The notes beneath the pieces were generated by a model. That model was not told the origin of the DNA. It ran no database searches and was given only the letters and a program-made list of their open reading frames with translations. Shown one piece after another: positions 53,615 to 63,482 of a stretch of DNA of 64,000 nt (its first letter is position 1; every line of letters begins with the position of its first letter). The stretch is from Rhodococcus sp. KRD197 (lineage in GTDB: Bacteria; Actinomycetota; Actinomycetes; Mycobacteriales; Mycobacteriaceae): assembly GCF_017168235.1 (NCBI RefSeq), contig NZ_JABFAO010000004.1, forward strand, positions 153,595 to 217,594, read 5' to 3'. The position numbers and the translations under genes are program-made.

Positions 53615-54207
53615 GTAGGGACGCCGGGGCGATCGATCGTACGCACCTCCGGCGGCATGCCCCATTCGGTTCGGCCGAGACGGCTCAGCGGTGCAATGGC
53701 CTCGAACGACGGGAGGCCGTCCGCGGCGAGGAACTCGGGGCGCACGGCGATCGCGACGACGCGTCCCATCACCACGAAGGAATTGCCGACCTCGATGATT
53801 CGATGCAGCGTGGCCTCGATGGCAACGGGGGATTCGGCGACGCGAGGCGGGGCAACCTTCTCGCTCGGCTCACTCGCGATGCCGAGGGCTTCGAGTTCGC
53901 TGACGCCGTGTTCGTAACCGGCGGAGGACGCATTGATCTGCTCGACCATGTGCGCCGTCGCGAGATTGATCACGAACTCGCCCGTTGCCTCGATGTTCCG
54001 CAGGCTGTCCTTGCGTCCCACTGAGGTGAATTGCACCACCGGCGGGTTGGGCGAGGAGACCGAGAAGAAGCTGTACGGAGCGAGATTGGCGACCCCCTCG
54101 GCGGAAACGGTGGACACCCACGCGATGGGCCGAGGCACGACCGAGGCGGTGAGCAGGGGATACAGGCCGCCGGGCGGCATTTCTGACGGGTCGAAGACAG
54201 TGCGCAC
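53611..54207 (-). CDS. Flavin reductase-like FMN-binding protein
   Basis: A 198-residue FMN-binding split-barrel protein: MPPGGLYPLLTASVVPRPIA, WVSTVSAEGVANLAPYSFFS, PPVVQFTSVGRKDSLRNIEA and VNLATAHMVEQINASSAGYE, the last carrying the family Asn/Ala pattern. It resembles flavin reductases or pyridoxamine-oxidase-like proteins with unknown partner. ATG start in the divergent gap with menD. Coupled to the AbrB-type gene behind it. Confidence 0.85.
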   Translation of the reverse strand: MRTVFDPSEMPPGGLYPLLTASVVPRPIAWVSTVSAEGVANLAPYSFFSVSSPNPPVVQFTSVGRKDSLRNIEATGEFVINLATAHMVEQINASSAGYEHGVSELEALGIASEPSEKVAPPRVAESPVAIEATLHRIIEVGNSFVVMGRVVAIAVRPEFLAADGLPSFEAIAPLSRLGRTEWGMPPEVRTIDRPGVPT

Positions 54208-54296
54208 ACCGTTATCGTGTCAAACATTCGTGCGGTGATCAGCACGGCCCGCGGGCCGAATGGGTCGACGCGACGAGAATCTGACAATCTGGAGAG

Positions 54297-55910
54297 GTGA
54301 ATCCGTCCAGCGCGCAGGCCGCAACTGTCGTCGACGAACTCGTTCGTGGTGGTGTTCGCGATGTCGTACTGTGCCCGGGTTCGCGCAATGCGCCGTTGGC
54401 GTTCGCCCTGCAGGACGCGGACACCTCGGGTCGGCTCCGGCTGCACATGCGGATCGACGAGCGCACCGCAGGCTTTCTGGCACTGGGGCTGATCATGGGC
54501 AGCGGTGGACGGCCCGTGCCGGTTGTGATGACCTCGGGGACCGCGGTGGCGAACCTCGGCCCGGCGGTGCTCGAAGCCAACTACGCCCGGATGCCGCTGG
54601 TGGTGCTCAGCGCGAACCGTCCGTACGAGATGCTCGGCACCGGCGCCAACCAGACCATCGAGCAGTTGGGGTTGTTCGGCAGCCAGGTCCGCGCGACCAT
54701 CAGTCTCGGTCTAGCCGAGGACGGCGACGGTCAGAACAGTCAGTGGCGCAGTGCGGTCTGCCGAGTCCTCGCTGCTGCTCGTGGCACCCGCTCGGGCAAT
54801 GCCGGCCCGGCGCACTTCGATATCCCGCTTCGTGAACCACTGGTTCCCGATCTCACCGACCGCACGCCTGCCCCGCAGGGCCGGGCCGGCGGCGCTCCCT
54901 GGACCACGACGCAGATGGCGACGCTGGACGTGCCTGTCGACGTCGACCTGAGTGTGGACACGATCGTGGTCTCCGGCCACGGGGCGGCCCTGCGTCCCGA
55001 GCTCGCCGGTCTGCCGACGGTGGCCGAGCCGACGGCTCCGCTGCACGGTGTTCCGCTGCACCCGCTTGCTCTGGCACAACTCGAACCCCGGCAGGCGATC
55101 ATCACGGGCCGGCCGACGCTGCATCGAGAGGTGTCGTCCTTGCTGGCGAACCCGTCGGTGGAGGTCATCGCGCTCACCACCGGCCCGCGCTGGCCGGATG
55201 TCTCCGGAAACGTCCTCGCCACGGGAACCAGGGCGATCACCTCGGGCAGCCCCCGTGGCGGCTGGCTCGAGCGCTGCACGGAGTTGTCCGCGCGCGCCGA
55301 CATGGCTGTGCGCGACGAACTCGCGGCGCACCCCAAGCCGACTGGCCTGCACGTCGCGGCGACGGTGATGTCCTCGCTCCGAGACGGCGATCAGCTCCTG
55401 CTGGGAGCGTCCAATCCGGTGCGCGATGCGGCCCTGGTGAGCTATCCGACGCACGGGGTGCGGGTGCTCTCGAACCGCGGCGTCGCGGGCATCGACGGGA
55501 CCGTCTCGACGGCCGTCGGCGCGGCGCTCTCCGGTTCGGGTCGCACCATCGCGCTTCTCGGCGACCTGACATTCCTCCACGACGCGGCGGGGTTGCTGAT
55601 CGGTACCGGTGAGCCGCGGCCGAGCGATCTGACCATCGTCGTGGCCAACGACGACGGCGGCGGAATCTTCGAACTGCTCGAGCAGGGCGATCCGCAGTAC
55701 GCGGGGGCGTTCGAGCGGGTGTTCGGGACGCCGCACGGGATGGATCTCGCGGCCTTGTGTGCGGCATACCGGATCGAGCACCGCAGCGTCGACGTGTCGT
55801 CCCTGGCTGCGGCGCTGAGCGAGGGCACCGAGGAGATCCGTGTCCTCGAAGTGACCACCGAACGCTCGGGGCTGCGCGAACTCCACGCCGGGATTCGCAC
55901 GCGCCTCTAG
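54297..55910 (+). CDS. menD: SEPHCHC synthase
   Basis: A 537-residue thiamine-diphosphate enzyme joining isochorismate and 2-oxoglutarate. Landmarks: [60 protein letters not shown], and the ThDP-binding [22 protein letters not shown] start; its stop overlaps the converging DUF2505 gene by 4 nt. Isochorismate synthase (menF/entC) is not in the window, so isochorismate must come from elsewhere. Confidence 0.96.
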   Translation: MNPSSAQAATVVDELVRGGVRDVVLCPGSRNAPLAFALQDADTSGRLRLHMRIDERTAGFLALGLIMGSGGRPVPVVMTSGTAVANLGPAVLEANYARMPLVVLSANRPYEMLGTGANQTIEQLGLFGSQVRATISLGLAEDGDGQNSQWRSAVCRVLAAARGTRSGNAGPAHFDIPLREPLVPDLTDRTPAPQGRAGGAPWTTTQMATLDVPVDVDLSVDTIVVSGHGAALRPELAGLPTVAEPTAPLHGVPLHPLALAQLEPRQAIITGRPTLHREVSSLLANPSVEVIALTTGPRWPDVSGNVLATGTRAITSGSPRGGWLERCTELSARADMAVRDELAAHPKPTGLHVAATVMSSLRDGDQLLLGASNPVRDAALVSYPTHGVRVLSNRGVAGIDGTVSTAVGAALSGSGRTIALLGDLTFLHDAAGLLIGTGEPRPSDLTIVVANDDGGGIFELLEQGDPQYAGAFERVFGTPHGMDLAALCAAYRIEHRSVDVSSLAAALSEGTEEIRVLEVTTERSGLRELHAGIRTRL

Positions 55911-56425
55911 CTGTTGGGTGTCATCCCGTCCTGCTCGCGCGCCCACTCGACCGTCTCCCGTGTTTCCCGGTCGACCATGTCTTTGATCATGTCGTTGACG
56001 AGCGACTCGATCTTGCCGCCGATCAGCGGGATCTTCACCGTCGAGATACCGCTGACCGTCAGCACGGTTCCGGATCCGCCGGGACGCAGCGTCATCGTGC
56101 CCTGCACCCGCGCTGCGACCGCCGTCGCCCCGCCTTGCAAGGTCCCGTCGGCGCGGTCACCGTCGAGTGGGCCCCAGTAGTCGGTTCGAGTGATGAGCAG
56201 TTTGCCCCTGACCACCTTCTTGACGAACCCGGGCAGTTCCGAGGTACCGACCTCCTCGGACATCTCGACGGTCAACCCGCCGTTCCCGTGTGCCGTCAAC
56301 GCGTAGCCGTCGACCTTCTCGGCCTTCGCGAAGCGCGCAAGCCACTGATCCGTGCTGGTGAGGGCCTCGTGCACATCGGCCGGCGTGTACTCGGAATTGA
56401 TCGTGAACTCGAAGTCGCGAGACAT
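55907..56425 (-). CDS. DUF2505 (SRPBCC-like) protein
   Basis: A 172-residue protein with a START/Bet v 1-like beta-rich pattern: [40 protein letters not shown], and [20 protein letters not shown]. The DUF2505 family occurs in the same place beside menD in mycobacteria. Possibly binds a hydrophobic ligand; unknown. ATG 56425; three codons further upstream the frame is still open. Confidence 0.85.
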   Translation of the reverse strand: MSRDFEFTINSEYTPADVHEALTSTDQWLARFAKAEKVDGYALTAHGNGGLTVEMSEEVGTSELPGFVKKVVRGKLLITRTDYWGPLDGDRADGTLQGGATAVAARVQGTMTLRPGGSGTVLTVSGISTVKIPLIGGKIESLVNDMIKDMVDRETRETVEWAREQDGMTPNS

Positions 56426-56480
56426 GTCGAGCAACGCTACCGGAGCGGTCGTCTACAGCGGCCCAGTAACGTCTGGGGGC

Positions 56481-56918
56481 GTGAGTACTCGCAGCGTGAA
56501 CATCGACGAGCGCACCGCGAAGATTCGGCGGCGGGCGAGGGCCTCGGTGTTCGTGGTGGCAGTCGGTCTGTCGGTGCTGGCTTTCCTGCTCGTCGTCGCT
56601 GCGTGGCAGAACGATCGCACCATCACTTCCGACGAGGGGCGAGCGACGGCAGAAGTGCTCTCCGCCGGGAAACTGAGGTCGGCGATCAGCTTCGTCACCC
56701 CGGACGGCGTGACCCACAACCCCGAGTTGGGCGTCCTCTACCCCACCAATCTCATCGCCGGTCAGAACATCGACGTCGAGTACGCGCGATCCGAACCGGA
56801 TCTCGTTCGAGTATCCGGACGCAACGCCTCCGTGGCCGTCGTCCCAGCGGCCTCCGTCGTGGTCGTGACATGGGCAATAGCCGGCCCGCTCATGTTTCTG
56901 CTCAGACGCAAGCAGTGA
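56481..56918 (+). CDS. DUF3592 membrane protein (Rv0556-like)
   Basis: A 145-residue protein: N-terminal cytoplasmic basic stretch, a membrane helix (VFVVAVGLSVLAFLLVVAAW), an outer ~60-residue domain with SFVTPDGVTHNPELGVLYPT (the DUF3592 pattern), and a second helix (VVVVTWAIAGPLMFLLRRKQ). GTG start. The gene follows menD in mycobacteria as Rv0556. Function unknown. Confidence 0.8.
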   Translation: MSTRSVNIDERTAKIRRRARASVFVVAVGLSVLAFLLVVAAWQNDRTITSDEGRATAEVLSAGKLRSAISFVTPDGVTHNPELGVLYPTNLIAGQNIDVEYARSEPDLVRVSGRNASVAVVPAASVVVVTWAIAGPLMFLLRRKQ

Positions 56919-57009
56919 GGTGAACGCGATCAGATGATTCGCGCGAACTTCGCCCACTCGTAACGTCCTCGCTCCCAAATGGCCGGAACGGCTGCCCACA
57001 CTGGGGATC

Positions 57010-58158
57010 GTGCGAGTAGCCATCGTTGCGGAATCGTTCCTACCCAACATGAACGGCGTCACCAACTCGGTGCTCCGAGTCCTCGAACATCTGGAGAGAA
57101 CGGGCCATCAGGCGATGGTCGTCGCGCCGGACACCCCGGCCGGCAAGCCTCGTGCGGCAGTCGAACACGGGCGCACCCCGGTGCACCGGGTACCGGCCGT
57201 CATGGTGCCCAAGGTCAGTTCGCTGCCCGTCGGACTACCCGGCCCCGGTCTGACGTCGACGCTGCGCGAGTTCGATCCCGACGTCGTTCACCTGGCATCG
57301 CCGTTTCTACTCGGCGCCGGCGGGCTCGCCGCAGCCAACCGCCTCGGCGTTCCAGCAGTGGCCGTCTACCAGACGGATGTCGCTGGATTCGCCGAGAGCT
57401 ACGGCCTCGGACTTACATCCCGTGCCGCGTGGCGCTGGACCAGGCGAGTGCATCGCGGCGCCGCCCGAACCCTCGCCCCGTCCACGTCCGCTGTGGACGC
57501 ACTCGAACAGCACAAAATCCCTCGCGTGCACCGATGGGCCAGGGGCGTCGACGCGATCCGATTCGCGCCGTCCGCTCGCCGCGAGTCCCTGCGCAGGCAG
57601 TGGCTCGGTGACGGCAACGCACAGCTGATCGTCGGATTCGTCGGACGGCTGGCACCGGAGAAGCACGTGGAGCGGCTCGCCGCTATCGCAGACAACCCCG
57701 ACATCCAAATCGTTGTGGTGGGCGACGGCCCCGACCGCGCCTCCCTGGAGCAGTTGATGCCGTCGGCGATATTCACCGGCCAGCTAGGCGGCGACGATCT
57801 CGCGCAGGCGTACGCGAGCTTCGATGTGTTCGTGCATCCCGGTGAGCACGAGACTTTCTGCCAGGCCGTGCAGGAAGCCCTCGCCAGCGGCATCCCGGTC
57901 ATCGGGCCGGACGCGGGCGGGCCGCGCGACCTGATCTCGCACTGCCGCAACGGGTACCTGCTGCCCGTGGACCGTTTCACCGAACTGCTCCCCAGCGCGG
58001 TGACCGCGCTGGCCTCGTCGTCGATGAGAGCCCGGTTCGGTGAAGCCGCACGCAAGTCCGTCCTGCACCGCACCTGGCCGGCGATCTGCGACGAACTGCT
58101 CGGTCACTACAGCGAGGTACTCGGCTGGGAGTCTCGTCGGTCGCTCCGATCCGCCTGA
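57010..58158 (+). CDS. GT4 mannosyltransferase (MgtA/Rv0557-like)
   Basis: A 382-residue glycosyltransferase of the GT-B type. The N-terminal Rossmann motif [20 protein letters not shown], then [20 protein letters not shown], the second domain [20 protein letters not shown] and [20 protein letters not shown] (E-x7-E, E as nucleotide-sugar base). In mycobacteria MgtA (Rv0557) adds mannose to glycolipids such as GlcAGroAc2 and PimB'-like products; activity inferred from this synteny and motifs. GTG start. Confidence 0.88.
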   Translation: MRVAIVAESFLPNMNGVTNSVLRVLEHLERTGHQAMVVAPDTPAGKPRAAVEHGRTPVHRVPAVMVPKVSSLPVGLPGPGLTSTLREFDPDVVHLASPFLLGAGGLAAANRLGVPAVAVYQTDVAGFAESYGLGLTSRAAWRWTRRVHRGAARTLAPSTSAVDALEQHKIPRVHRWARGVDAIRFAPSARRESLRRQWLGDGNAQLIVGFVGRLAPEKHVERLAAIADNPDIQIVVVGDGPDRASLEQLMPSAIFTGQLGGDDLAQAYASFDVFVHPGEHETFCQAVQEALASGIPVIGPDAGGPRDLISHCRNGYLLPVDRFTELLPSAVTALASSSMRARFGEAARKSVLHRTWPAICDELLGHYSEVLGWESRRSLRSA

Positions 58159-58194
58159 TTCTGAGCGGATGCGTGCTGACGTAAGCTCGAATTC

Positions 58195-58884
58195 GTGTCC
58201 ACAACGCGTGCAACGCTCGACAAGGAACCACACGAGGTCGCGTCGATGTTCGACGGCGTCGCCCGTCGATACGACATCACCAACACGGTTCTGTCCTTCG
58301 GCCAGGATCGCAGCTGGCGCAAGCTCACCCGCGAGGCGTTGAACCCGAAACCGGGGGAGAAGGTGCTCGATCTCGCCGCCGGCACCGGCGTCTCGACCGT
58401 CGAGCTCGCCCGCAGCGGTGCGTGGTGCGTGGCAACGGACTTTTCGAAGGGCATGCTGGCGGCCGGTTCGCAGCGTCCGATCCCGATGGTCGCCGGTGAC
58501 GCGATGCATCTGCCGTACGCCGATGCGAGTTTCGACGCAGCGACCATCTCCTTCGGGTTGCGCAACGTCTCCGACTTCCGCGCCGGACTGCGCGAAATCG
58601 CTCGCGTCACCAAGCCGGGTGGACGCCTGGTCGTGTGTGAGTTCTCGACGCCGGTGTTCGCGCCGTTCCGGACGGTCTACATGGAGTACCTGATGAAGAT
58701 GTTGCCTGCGGTCGCGCGCGCGGTCTCGTCCAACCCCGACGCGTACGTCTACCTCGCCGAGTCGATCCGTGCGTGGCCCACGCAGGAGCAGCTGGCTGCC
58801 ACCATCGCCGAGAGCGGATGGTCCTCTGTGCAGTGGCGCAACCTCACCGGCGGGATCGTCGCGCTGCACCGCGCCGTGCGCTAG
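58195..58884 (+). CDS. menG: Demethylmenaquinone methyltransferase
   Basis: A 229-residue UbiE/COQ5-type SAM methyltransferase that methylates demethylmenaquinone as the last step to menaquinone. Motifs: [40 protein letters not shown] (SAM loop), [20 protein letters not shown] (UbiE signature) and [23 protein letters not shown] start. Also called ubiE or menH in older annotation. Adjacent to the converging menJ-like gene. Confidence 0.95.
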   Translation: MSTTRATLDKEPHEVASMFDGVARRYDITNTVLSFGQDRSWRKLTREALNPKPGEKVLDLAAGTGVSTVELARSGAWCVATDFSKGMLAAGSQRPIPMVAGDAMHLPYADASFDAATISFGLRNVSDFRAGLREIARVTKPGGRLVVCEFSTPVFAPFRTVYMEYLMKMLPAVARAVSSNPDAYVYLAESIRAWPTQEQLAATIAESGWSSVQWRNLTGGIVALHRAVR

Positions 58885-58905
58885 CGCGGCATCATGTGAA
58901 CTGCA

Positions 58906-60129
58906 TCATGTGAACGGGGGCCGGGAGTCGATTCTCGACGACGCACTGCCGGTCGCACGCCATGCCCGCGCGACGAGATCGGTATCGGCGTCGGTGACGA
59001 GGTTGCCCATGACACGAACTGCGACGGTCATCAGCGCGCGTGAGCGCATGCCGATGGGACCGGTCGCCGGGAGGAATCGGGGCACCGTCAGCAGACCTGC
59101 CAGGCGCCGAGCGATGGAGAACGCCTGCCCGTAGTGCTCGCGCAGCAGGTTCGGCCACGCCAGGGTCAGATCTCTCTCGTCGAGGAGATCGGCGATCATG
59201 CGGCCGCCTTCGAGGCCGTAGTCGATGCCCTCGCCGTTGAGCGGATTGACGCAGGCCGCCGCGTCGCCGATGATCGCCCAGTTCTCGCCCGCGATGTTCG
59301 ACACGGCTCCGCCCATCGGCAGCAGCGCGGACGCCACCGCTCGTAGGTCGCCGGTGAGAGCCCAGTCGGCGCGCCGCTGATCGGTGTAGAGATCCAGTAG
59401 GGGCCGCAGTGACCCGTTCGCGGGCCGCTTCGCGGTCGCGAGGGTCCCGACGCCGATGTTCACCTCGCCGGTACCGAGGGGGAAGATCCACCCGTACCCG
59501 GGTTGCAGTGTGCCGTTGCCGTCCCTCAGTTCGAGGTGCGAGGAAATCCACTCCTCGTTGGACCGTTCCGAACCGATGTACGCTCGTGCAGCTACTCCGA
59601 AGACAGTGTCGCGGTGCCATTGTCGGCCGAGTTGCTTGCCGAGCGAGGAGCGGACCCCGTCGGCTACGACGAGCTTGTCGCAGCGGATCTCGTCACCGCC
59701 GTCGAACACGACCGAGGTGACTGCGTTGCCCCGGCGTTCGACGCCGACTGCCTTGGCGCCCTCCACCATCGCCGCGCCGGATTCGACTGCGACGCGCCGG
59801 ATCCGGTCGTCGAGCTCGGCTCTGGGAACAGCACTCCCGACGACGGGCAGTGATCCACCCGGCCATTCGAGTTGCAGCTCCTGTCCGAATCCGGACAACC
59901 GAAGCCCGCGGTTCTCCGCGCGCCCCCGCGTCCACTCACCGAGCCCGAGTCGGTCGAGTTCGGCCATGGCACGCGGGGTCAGGCCGTCGCCGCACGTCTT
60001 GTCGCGGGGAAAGGTCGCCGAATCGGCGAGGATCACGCTTCGACCCGCTCGGGCGGCCCATGCCGCGGCGGCCGACCCGGCCGGACCGGCGCCGATGACG
60101 AGGACGTCGGTGGATCGGGGAGAAGTCAC
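58906..60129 (-). CDS. menJ: Menaquinone reductase, geranylgeranyl-reductase family (MenJ)
   Basis: A 407-residue FAD flavoprotein. The dinucleotide motif DVLVIGAGPAGSAAAAWAAR is at the N-terminus, then TFPRDKTCGDGLTPRAMAEL and GENWAIIGDAAACVNPLNGE. It corresponds to Rv0561c/MenJ, which saturates one isoprene unit of menaquinone to give dihydromenaquinone, as found in rhodococci. GTG 60129 gives a 407-residue length close to the mycobacterial protein. It opposes the menG gene on the plus strand. Confidence 0.93.
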   Translation of the reverse strand: MTSPRSTDVLVIGAGPAGSAAAAWAARAGRSVILADSATFPRDKTCGDGLTPRAMAELDRLGLGEWTRGRAENRGLRLSGFGQELQLEWPGGSLPVVGSAVPRAELDDRIRRVAVESGAAMVEGAKAVGVERRGNAVTSVVFDGGDEIRCDKLVVADGVRSSLGKQLGRQWHRDTVFGVAARAYIGSERSNEEWISSHLELRDGNGTLQPGYGWIFPLGTGEVNIGVGTLATAKRPANGSLRPLLDLYTDQRRADWALTGDLRAVASALLPMGGAVSNIAGENWAIIGDAAACVNPLNGEGIDYGLEGGRMIADLLDERDLTLAWPNLLREHYGQAFSIARRLAGLLTVPRFLPATGPIGMRSRALMTVAVRVMGNLVTDADTDLVARAWRATGSASSRIDSRPPFT

Positions 60130-60281
60130 CCATCCAGTAAAGCAGCGCTGCCGGCGTGGGATCTGCAGTGGTCTGGGGCACCTTCCCTCTGCACGGCACA
60201 CTAGGTTCATTACGGTAGTGCGGGGGTACGTCGGGATCGCAGTGAAACCGTTGCAGGACGAACAGGACAGGACCAACAATC

Positions 60282-61301
60282 GTGAGCACAGACGACGCGG
60301 CCGGATCGACGGTCGTTGCCGGGGTGGATCTCGTCGATCCGGAGCTTGCACGAACCGTCGCCGCCGGACTGGAGAGCGTCGAGAAGTTGATGATCTCCGA
60401 GCTGTCCGACGGCGAGGACTTCCTCACCGAGGCAGCTCTTCATCTCGCGAAGGCGGGAGGAAAACGGTTCCGTCCGCTGTTCACCGTCCTGACCGGCCAG
60501 CTCGGACCGAAACCGACAGACGAATCCATCGTCACCGCCGCCACCGTCGTCGAACTGGTCCACCTGGCCACGCTCTACCACGACGATGTGATGGACGAGG
60601 CGACGATGCGCCGCGGGGCGGAGTCCGCCAACTCGCGCTGGGGCAACAGCGTCGCCATCCTGGCCGGCGACTACCTGTTTGCGCATGCCTCGCGTCTGGT
60701 CTCCACTCTCGGCCCCGAGGCGGTACGCATCATTGCCGAGACCTTTGCGGAGTTGGTCACCGGTCAGATGCGCGAGACGATCGGCGTCAAGCGGGACGAG
60801 GATCCCATCGCGCACTACCTCCGGGTGGTGTGGGAGAAGACCGGATCGCTGATCGCTGCGTGCGGTCGATTCGGTGGAACGTTCTCCGGTGGCGACGCCG
60901 ATCACGTCGCCGCGCTCGAGCGTCTCGGCGACGCTGTCGGCACGGCGTTTCAGATTTCCGACGACATCATCGACATCTCGTCGGCGTCGGAGCAGTCGGG
61001 CAAGACTCCGGGCACCGATCTTCGGGAGGGCGTGCACACGCTGCCGGTTCTGTATGCGCTCGGCGAAGCGGGAGCCGACGGCGACCGGTTGCGTGAGCTG
61101 CTCGATGGCCCGGTCACCGACGAGGAAGCACTGGCGGAGGCCCTGACGTTGCTGGACCGCTCACCCGGAATGACGAAGGCGAAGGCCACGCTCGGAGACT
61201 TCGCTGCGAAGGCCCGCGCCGAGCTCGACAAACTTCCACAGGGTGCGGCGAACGACGCGCTCGGCCGGTTGGTGAACTACACGGTCGAGCGGGTCGGCTG
61301 A
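60282..61301 (+). CDS. Polyprenyl diphosphate synthase (menaquinone side chain, GrcC1-like)
   Basis: A 339-residue trans-prenyltransferase with FARM and SARM: LYHDDVMDEATMRRGAESAN and ISDDIIDISSASEQSGKTPG, plus GGKRFRPLFTVLTGQL and GNSVAILAGDYLFAHASRLV. These make the long polyprenyl diphosphate that MenA attaches to the naphthoquinone ring. GTG start 44 nt after a GC-rich gap. Homolog of Rv0562. Confidence 0.95.
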   Translation: MSTDDAAGSTVVAGVDLVDPELARTVAAGLESVEKLMISELSDGEDFLTEAALHLAKAGGKRFRPLFTVLTGQLGPKPTDESIVTAATVVELVHLATLYHDDVMDEATMRRGAESANSRWGNSVAILAGDYLFAHASRLVSTLGPEAVRIIAETFAELVTGQMRETIGVKRDEDPIAHYLRVVWEKTGSLIAACGRFGGTFSGGDADHVAALERLGDAVGTAFQISDDIIDISSASEQSGKTPGTDLREGVHTLPVLYALGEAGADGDRLRELLDGPVTDEEALAEALTLLDRSPGMTKAKATLGDFAAKARAELDKLPQGAANDALGRLVNYTVERVG

Positions 61302-61339
61302 GCAGTTGCTCGGGAACCCGACAAGGTGCCGCGATCGTT

Positions 61340-61368
61340 GATATCTCGAGAGTTGTCCTCGAGATATC
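61340..61368 (+). promoter_or_regulatory. Inverted repeat upstream of htpX
   Basis: GATATCTCGAG / CTCGAGATATC, perfect 11-bp arms (61340-61350 and 61358-61368) with a 7-nt spacer, ending 25 nt before the htpX ATG. It is AT-richer than its surroundings. Either an operator for a stress regulator or a hairpin attenuator; it does not match CIRCE or HAIR elements. Confidence 0.6.
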
Positions 61369-61393
61369 GAGGTAGTCCCGGGAAGAGGCGGCA

Positions 61394-62254
61394 ATGAGCT
61401 ACGCAAACGGTGTCAAGACCTTCGGTCTGTTGATCGGAATGTCGGCGCTCATAGTCTTCATCGGATCGCTGTTCGACAGTCCGACGATTCTGTTCCTGTC
61501 GGTTGCGCTTGCGGTGGGCGTCAACGGCTACGTCTACTTCAACAGCGCCAAGCTGGCTCTGCGCTCGATGCACGCGCAACCGGTCACCGAGGTCGAGGCG
61601 CCCACGATGTACCGAATCGTGCGTGAGCTCGCGACCACCGCCCACCAGCCGATGCCTGCCCTCTACATCAGTCCGACCAACAGTCCCAACGCGTTCGCGA
61701 CCGGTCGGAACCCGCGCAATGCTGCGGTGTGTTGCACCACCGGAATTCTGCAGATCCTCGACGAACGTGAGTTGCGTGCCGTGCTGGGCCATGAGCTCAG
61801 CCACGTCTACAACCGCGACATTCTCATCTCCTCGGTTGCCGGCGCGATGGCTGCTGTCATTTCCGGCCTCGCCAATTTCGCGCTGTTCGCTTCGATGTTC
61901 GGCGGTCGGGGTGGCAACGGCGCCAACCCCCTCGCGCTGCTGCTGGTGTCGATGCTGGGCCCGATTGCGGCCACCGTGGTGAAGTTGGCAGTGTCCCGCT
62001 CACGGGAGTACCAGGCGGATCAGTCTGGCGCGGAGCTCACTGGGGACCCGTTGGCGTTGGCCTCGGCGCTGAGGAAGCTCGAGCGCGGCGTGCAGGCGGC
62101 CCCGCTGCCCCCTGAGCCGCGCATCGCAGCGGAGGCGCACCTGATGATCGCCAGCCCGTTCCGGGCGGGGGAGAAGGTCGGCAGGCTGTTCGCGACGCAT
62201 CCGCCGATGGCCGACCGCATCGACCGTCTCGAGCGGATGGCGCGCGGCTTGTAG
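61394..62254 (+). CDS. htpX: HtpX M48-family membrane metalloprotease
   Basis: A 286-residue membrane protease degrading damaged membrane proteins. Two N-terminal helices ([20 protein letters not shown] and [18 protein letters not shown]), the zinc motif [18 protein letters not shown] (HExxH) and the third ligand Glu in [23 protein letters not shown] preceded by GGAAGAGG. Its promoter region carries an inverted repeat; a hairpin repeat lies 11 nt behind its stop. Confidence 0.95.
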   Translation: MSYANGVKTFGLLIGMSALIVFIGSLFDSPTILFLSVALAVGVNGYVYFNSAKLALRSMHAQPVTEVEAPTMYRIVRELATTAHQPMPALYISPTNSPNAFATGRNPRNAAVCCTTGILQILDERELRAVLGHELSHVYNRDILISSVAGAMAAVISGLANFALFASMFGGRGGNGANPLALLLVSMLGPIAATVVKLAVSRSREYQADQSGAELTGDPLALASALRKLERGVQAAPLPPEPRIAAEAHLMIASPFRAGEKVGRLFATHPPMADRIDRLERMARGL

Positions 62255-62265
62255 GCAGCTTCGCC

Positions 62266-62313
62266 GCATGTGAGCGAAAATACATAGTCCGTCACGTATT
62301 TCCACTCACATGC
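62266..62313 (+). repeat. Dispersed hairpin repeat, copy 3
   Basis: Same element as copies 1 and 2: left arm 62266-62283, right arm 62296-62313, 12-nt loop. The right arm is identical to the other copies, but the left arm has two changes, so the stem has two mismatched pairs. It lies between the converging htpX and yajQ genes. Confidence 0.88.
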
Positions 62314-62322
62314 GCACAGCGC

Positions 62323-62823
62323 CTACCGGTAGTTGACGAACTGAAGGGCGAGGTCGAAGTCCTCGGACTTCAGTAGCTGCTGAACGGCCTGGAGGTCGTC
62401 GCGTTTCTTGCTGCTGATGCGCAACTCGTCGCCCTGGATCTGCGCCTTGACGCCCTTGGGCCCCTCGTCGCGGATCTTCTTGGTGAGCTTCTTGGCATTT
62501 TCCGTGGAGATGCCCTGGACGAGCTTGCCGGTCACCTTGTAGACCTTGCCCGAGGCTGCCGGATCGTTGGCCTCGAAGGCCTTGAGCGAGACGTCGCGGC
62601 GGATCAGCTTCTCCTTGAAGACGTCGAGTGCCGCCTTCACCTTCTCTTCGCTCTCGGAAGTAATGACGATCACCTCCGCATCGCCGCTGCCGGACCACTC
62701 GATGACGGTGCCCGACCCGCGGAAGTCATAGCGAGTCGCCAGCTCCTTCGCTGCCTGACCCAGAGCGTTGTCGACCTCCTGACGATCGACCTTGCTCACC
62801 ACATCGAAGGAAGAATCTGCCAC
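62323..62823 (-). CDS. YajQ-family (UPF0234) nucleotide-binding protein
   Basis: A 166-residue protein, [20 protein letters not shown], then [40 protein letters not shown] and [20 protein letters not shown], the complete UPF0234 signature. YajQ proteins have two RNP-like domains; a Xanthomonas member binds c-di-GMP, which is notable given the c-di-GMP enzymes elsewhere in this window. ATG start. Single-gene unit. Confidence 0.93.
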   Translation of the reverse strand: MADSSFDVVSKVDRQEVDNALGQAAKELATRYDFRGSGTVIEWSGSGDAEVIVITSESEEKVKAALDVFKEKLIRRDVSLKAFEANDPAASGKVYKVTGKLVQGISTENAKKLTKKIRDEGPKGVKAQIQGDELRISSKKRDDLQAVQQLLKSEDFDLALQFVNYR

Positions 62824-62905
62824 TGAGTACTCCTGTGTCGAATCGATTGCTTTTCGGACTTCGGCCCCGACGTTAGCCGGTCCGCACCCCCGCTATCCAC
62901 CCGGT

Positions 62906-62936
62906 TTGCGTTCCCGGGGGCCGTTCGTTGTATTCT
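62906..62936 (+). promoter_or_regulatory. Possible promoter of tRNA-Tyr
   Basis: TTGCGT (62906-62911) and TATTCT (62931-62936) resemble -35 and -10 boxes, with a 19-bp spacer that is a little long, about 40 bp before the tRNA-Tyr. Weak evidence only. Confidence 0.3.
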
Positions 62937-62977
62937 TCTCTCCGCGTCGAAGAGTGTGAATCTCTTCGGGTGCACAC

Positions 62978-63060
62978 GGCAGATTGCCCGAGCGGCCAAT
63001 GGGAGCGGACTGTAAATCCGTCGGCTTATGCCTACGTAGGTTCGAATCCTACATCTGCCA
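62978..63060 (+). tRNA. tRNA-Tyr (GTA)
   Basis: Acceptor pairs GGCAGAT (62978-62984) with ATCTGCC (63053-63059), discriminator A. The anticodon stem-loop CGGACTGTAAATCCG gives anticodon GTA, and a long variable arm (class II) follows, as expected for bacterial tRNA-Tyr. CCA is not encoded. Confidence 0.95.
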
Positions 63061-63066
63061 CACAGG

Positions 63067-63097
63067 AACCCCAGCGAGATGACCTCCCGCTGGGGTT
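63067..63097 (+). terminator. Terminator after tRNA-Tyr
   Basis: 10-bp inverted repeat AACCCCAGCG / CGCTGGGGTT (63067-63076 and 63088-63097), loop of 11 nt, followed by a T-rich stretch (TCTACTTTC). Confidence 0.8.
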
Positions 63098-63213
63098 TCT
63101 ACTTTCGAAGAGGATCGCAAGATGGCCGCTGAGCATGCAATTTGGCAGTCGGCGTTCGGAATGTGTAACCTCTTGAAGGCTTCGGCGCACAGCTTGTCCG
63201 TGCGCAGATGCAC

Positions 63214-63286
63214 GCCCCCTTAGCTCAGTCGGTAGAGCGTTTCCATGGTAAGGAAAAGGTCAACGGTTCGATTCCGTTAGGGGGCT
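63214..63286 (+). tRNA. tRNA-Thr (GGT)
   Basis: Acceptor GCCCCCT (63214-63220) pairs with AGGGGGC (63279-63285), discriminator T. D-arm GCTCAGTCGGTAGAGC, anticodon stem TTTCC-ATGGTAA-GGAAA giving GGT, T-arm AACGGTTCGATTCCGTT. CCA is not encoded. Confidence 0.95.
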
Positions 63287-63349
63287 CGCTGGATTGGATA
63301 GTTCGCTTCGCGCCTTCTGCAGTGAGAGGGTGTAGGGGTGAGCACCTGA

Positions 63350-63422
63350 GGCGGTGTAGCTCAGTTGGTAGAGCAAACGACTCATAATCGTTGCGTCGCC
63401 GGTTCAAGTCCGGTCACCGCTA
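63350..63422 (+). tRNA. tRNA-Met (CAT), elongator
   Basis: Acceptor GGCGGTG (63350-63356) pairs with CACCGCT (63415-63421, one G-T pair), discriminator A. Anticodon stem AACGA-CTCATAA-TCGTT gives CAT. A paired first base is typical of elongator rather than initiator tRNA. It lies 61 nt before rpmG, so the two may be cotranscribed. Confidence 0.92.
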
Positions 63423-63482
63423 CACAAGAAAACTGCACAGTCCTGATTAACCGGATCAGATTTACCCGAAAGTAGGCATCCA

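Noticed and set aside
54245..54258. 14-bp GC palindrome CGGCCCGCGGGCCG between the flavin reductase and menD
   Set aside because: Pure G/C palindromes of this size arise often by chance in a high-GC genome; no regulator nearby.
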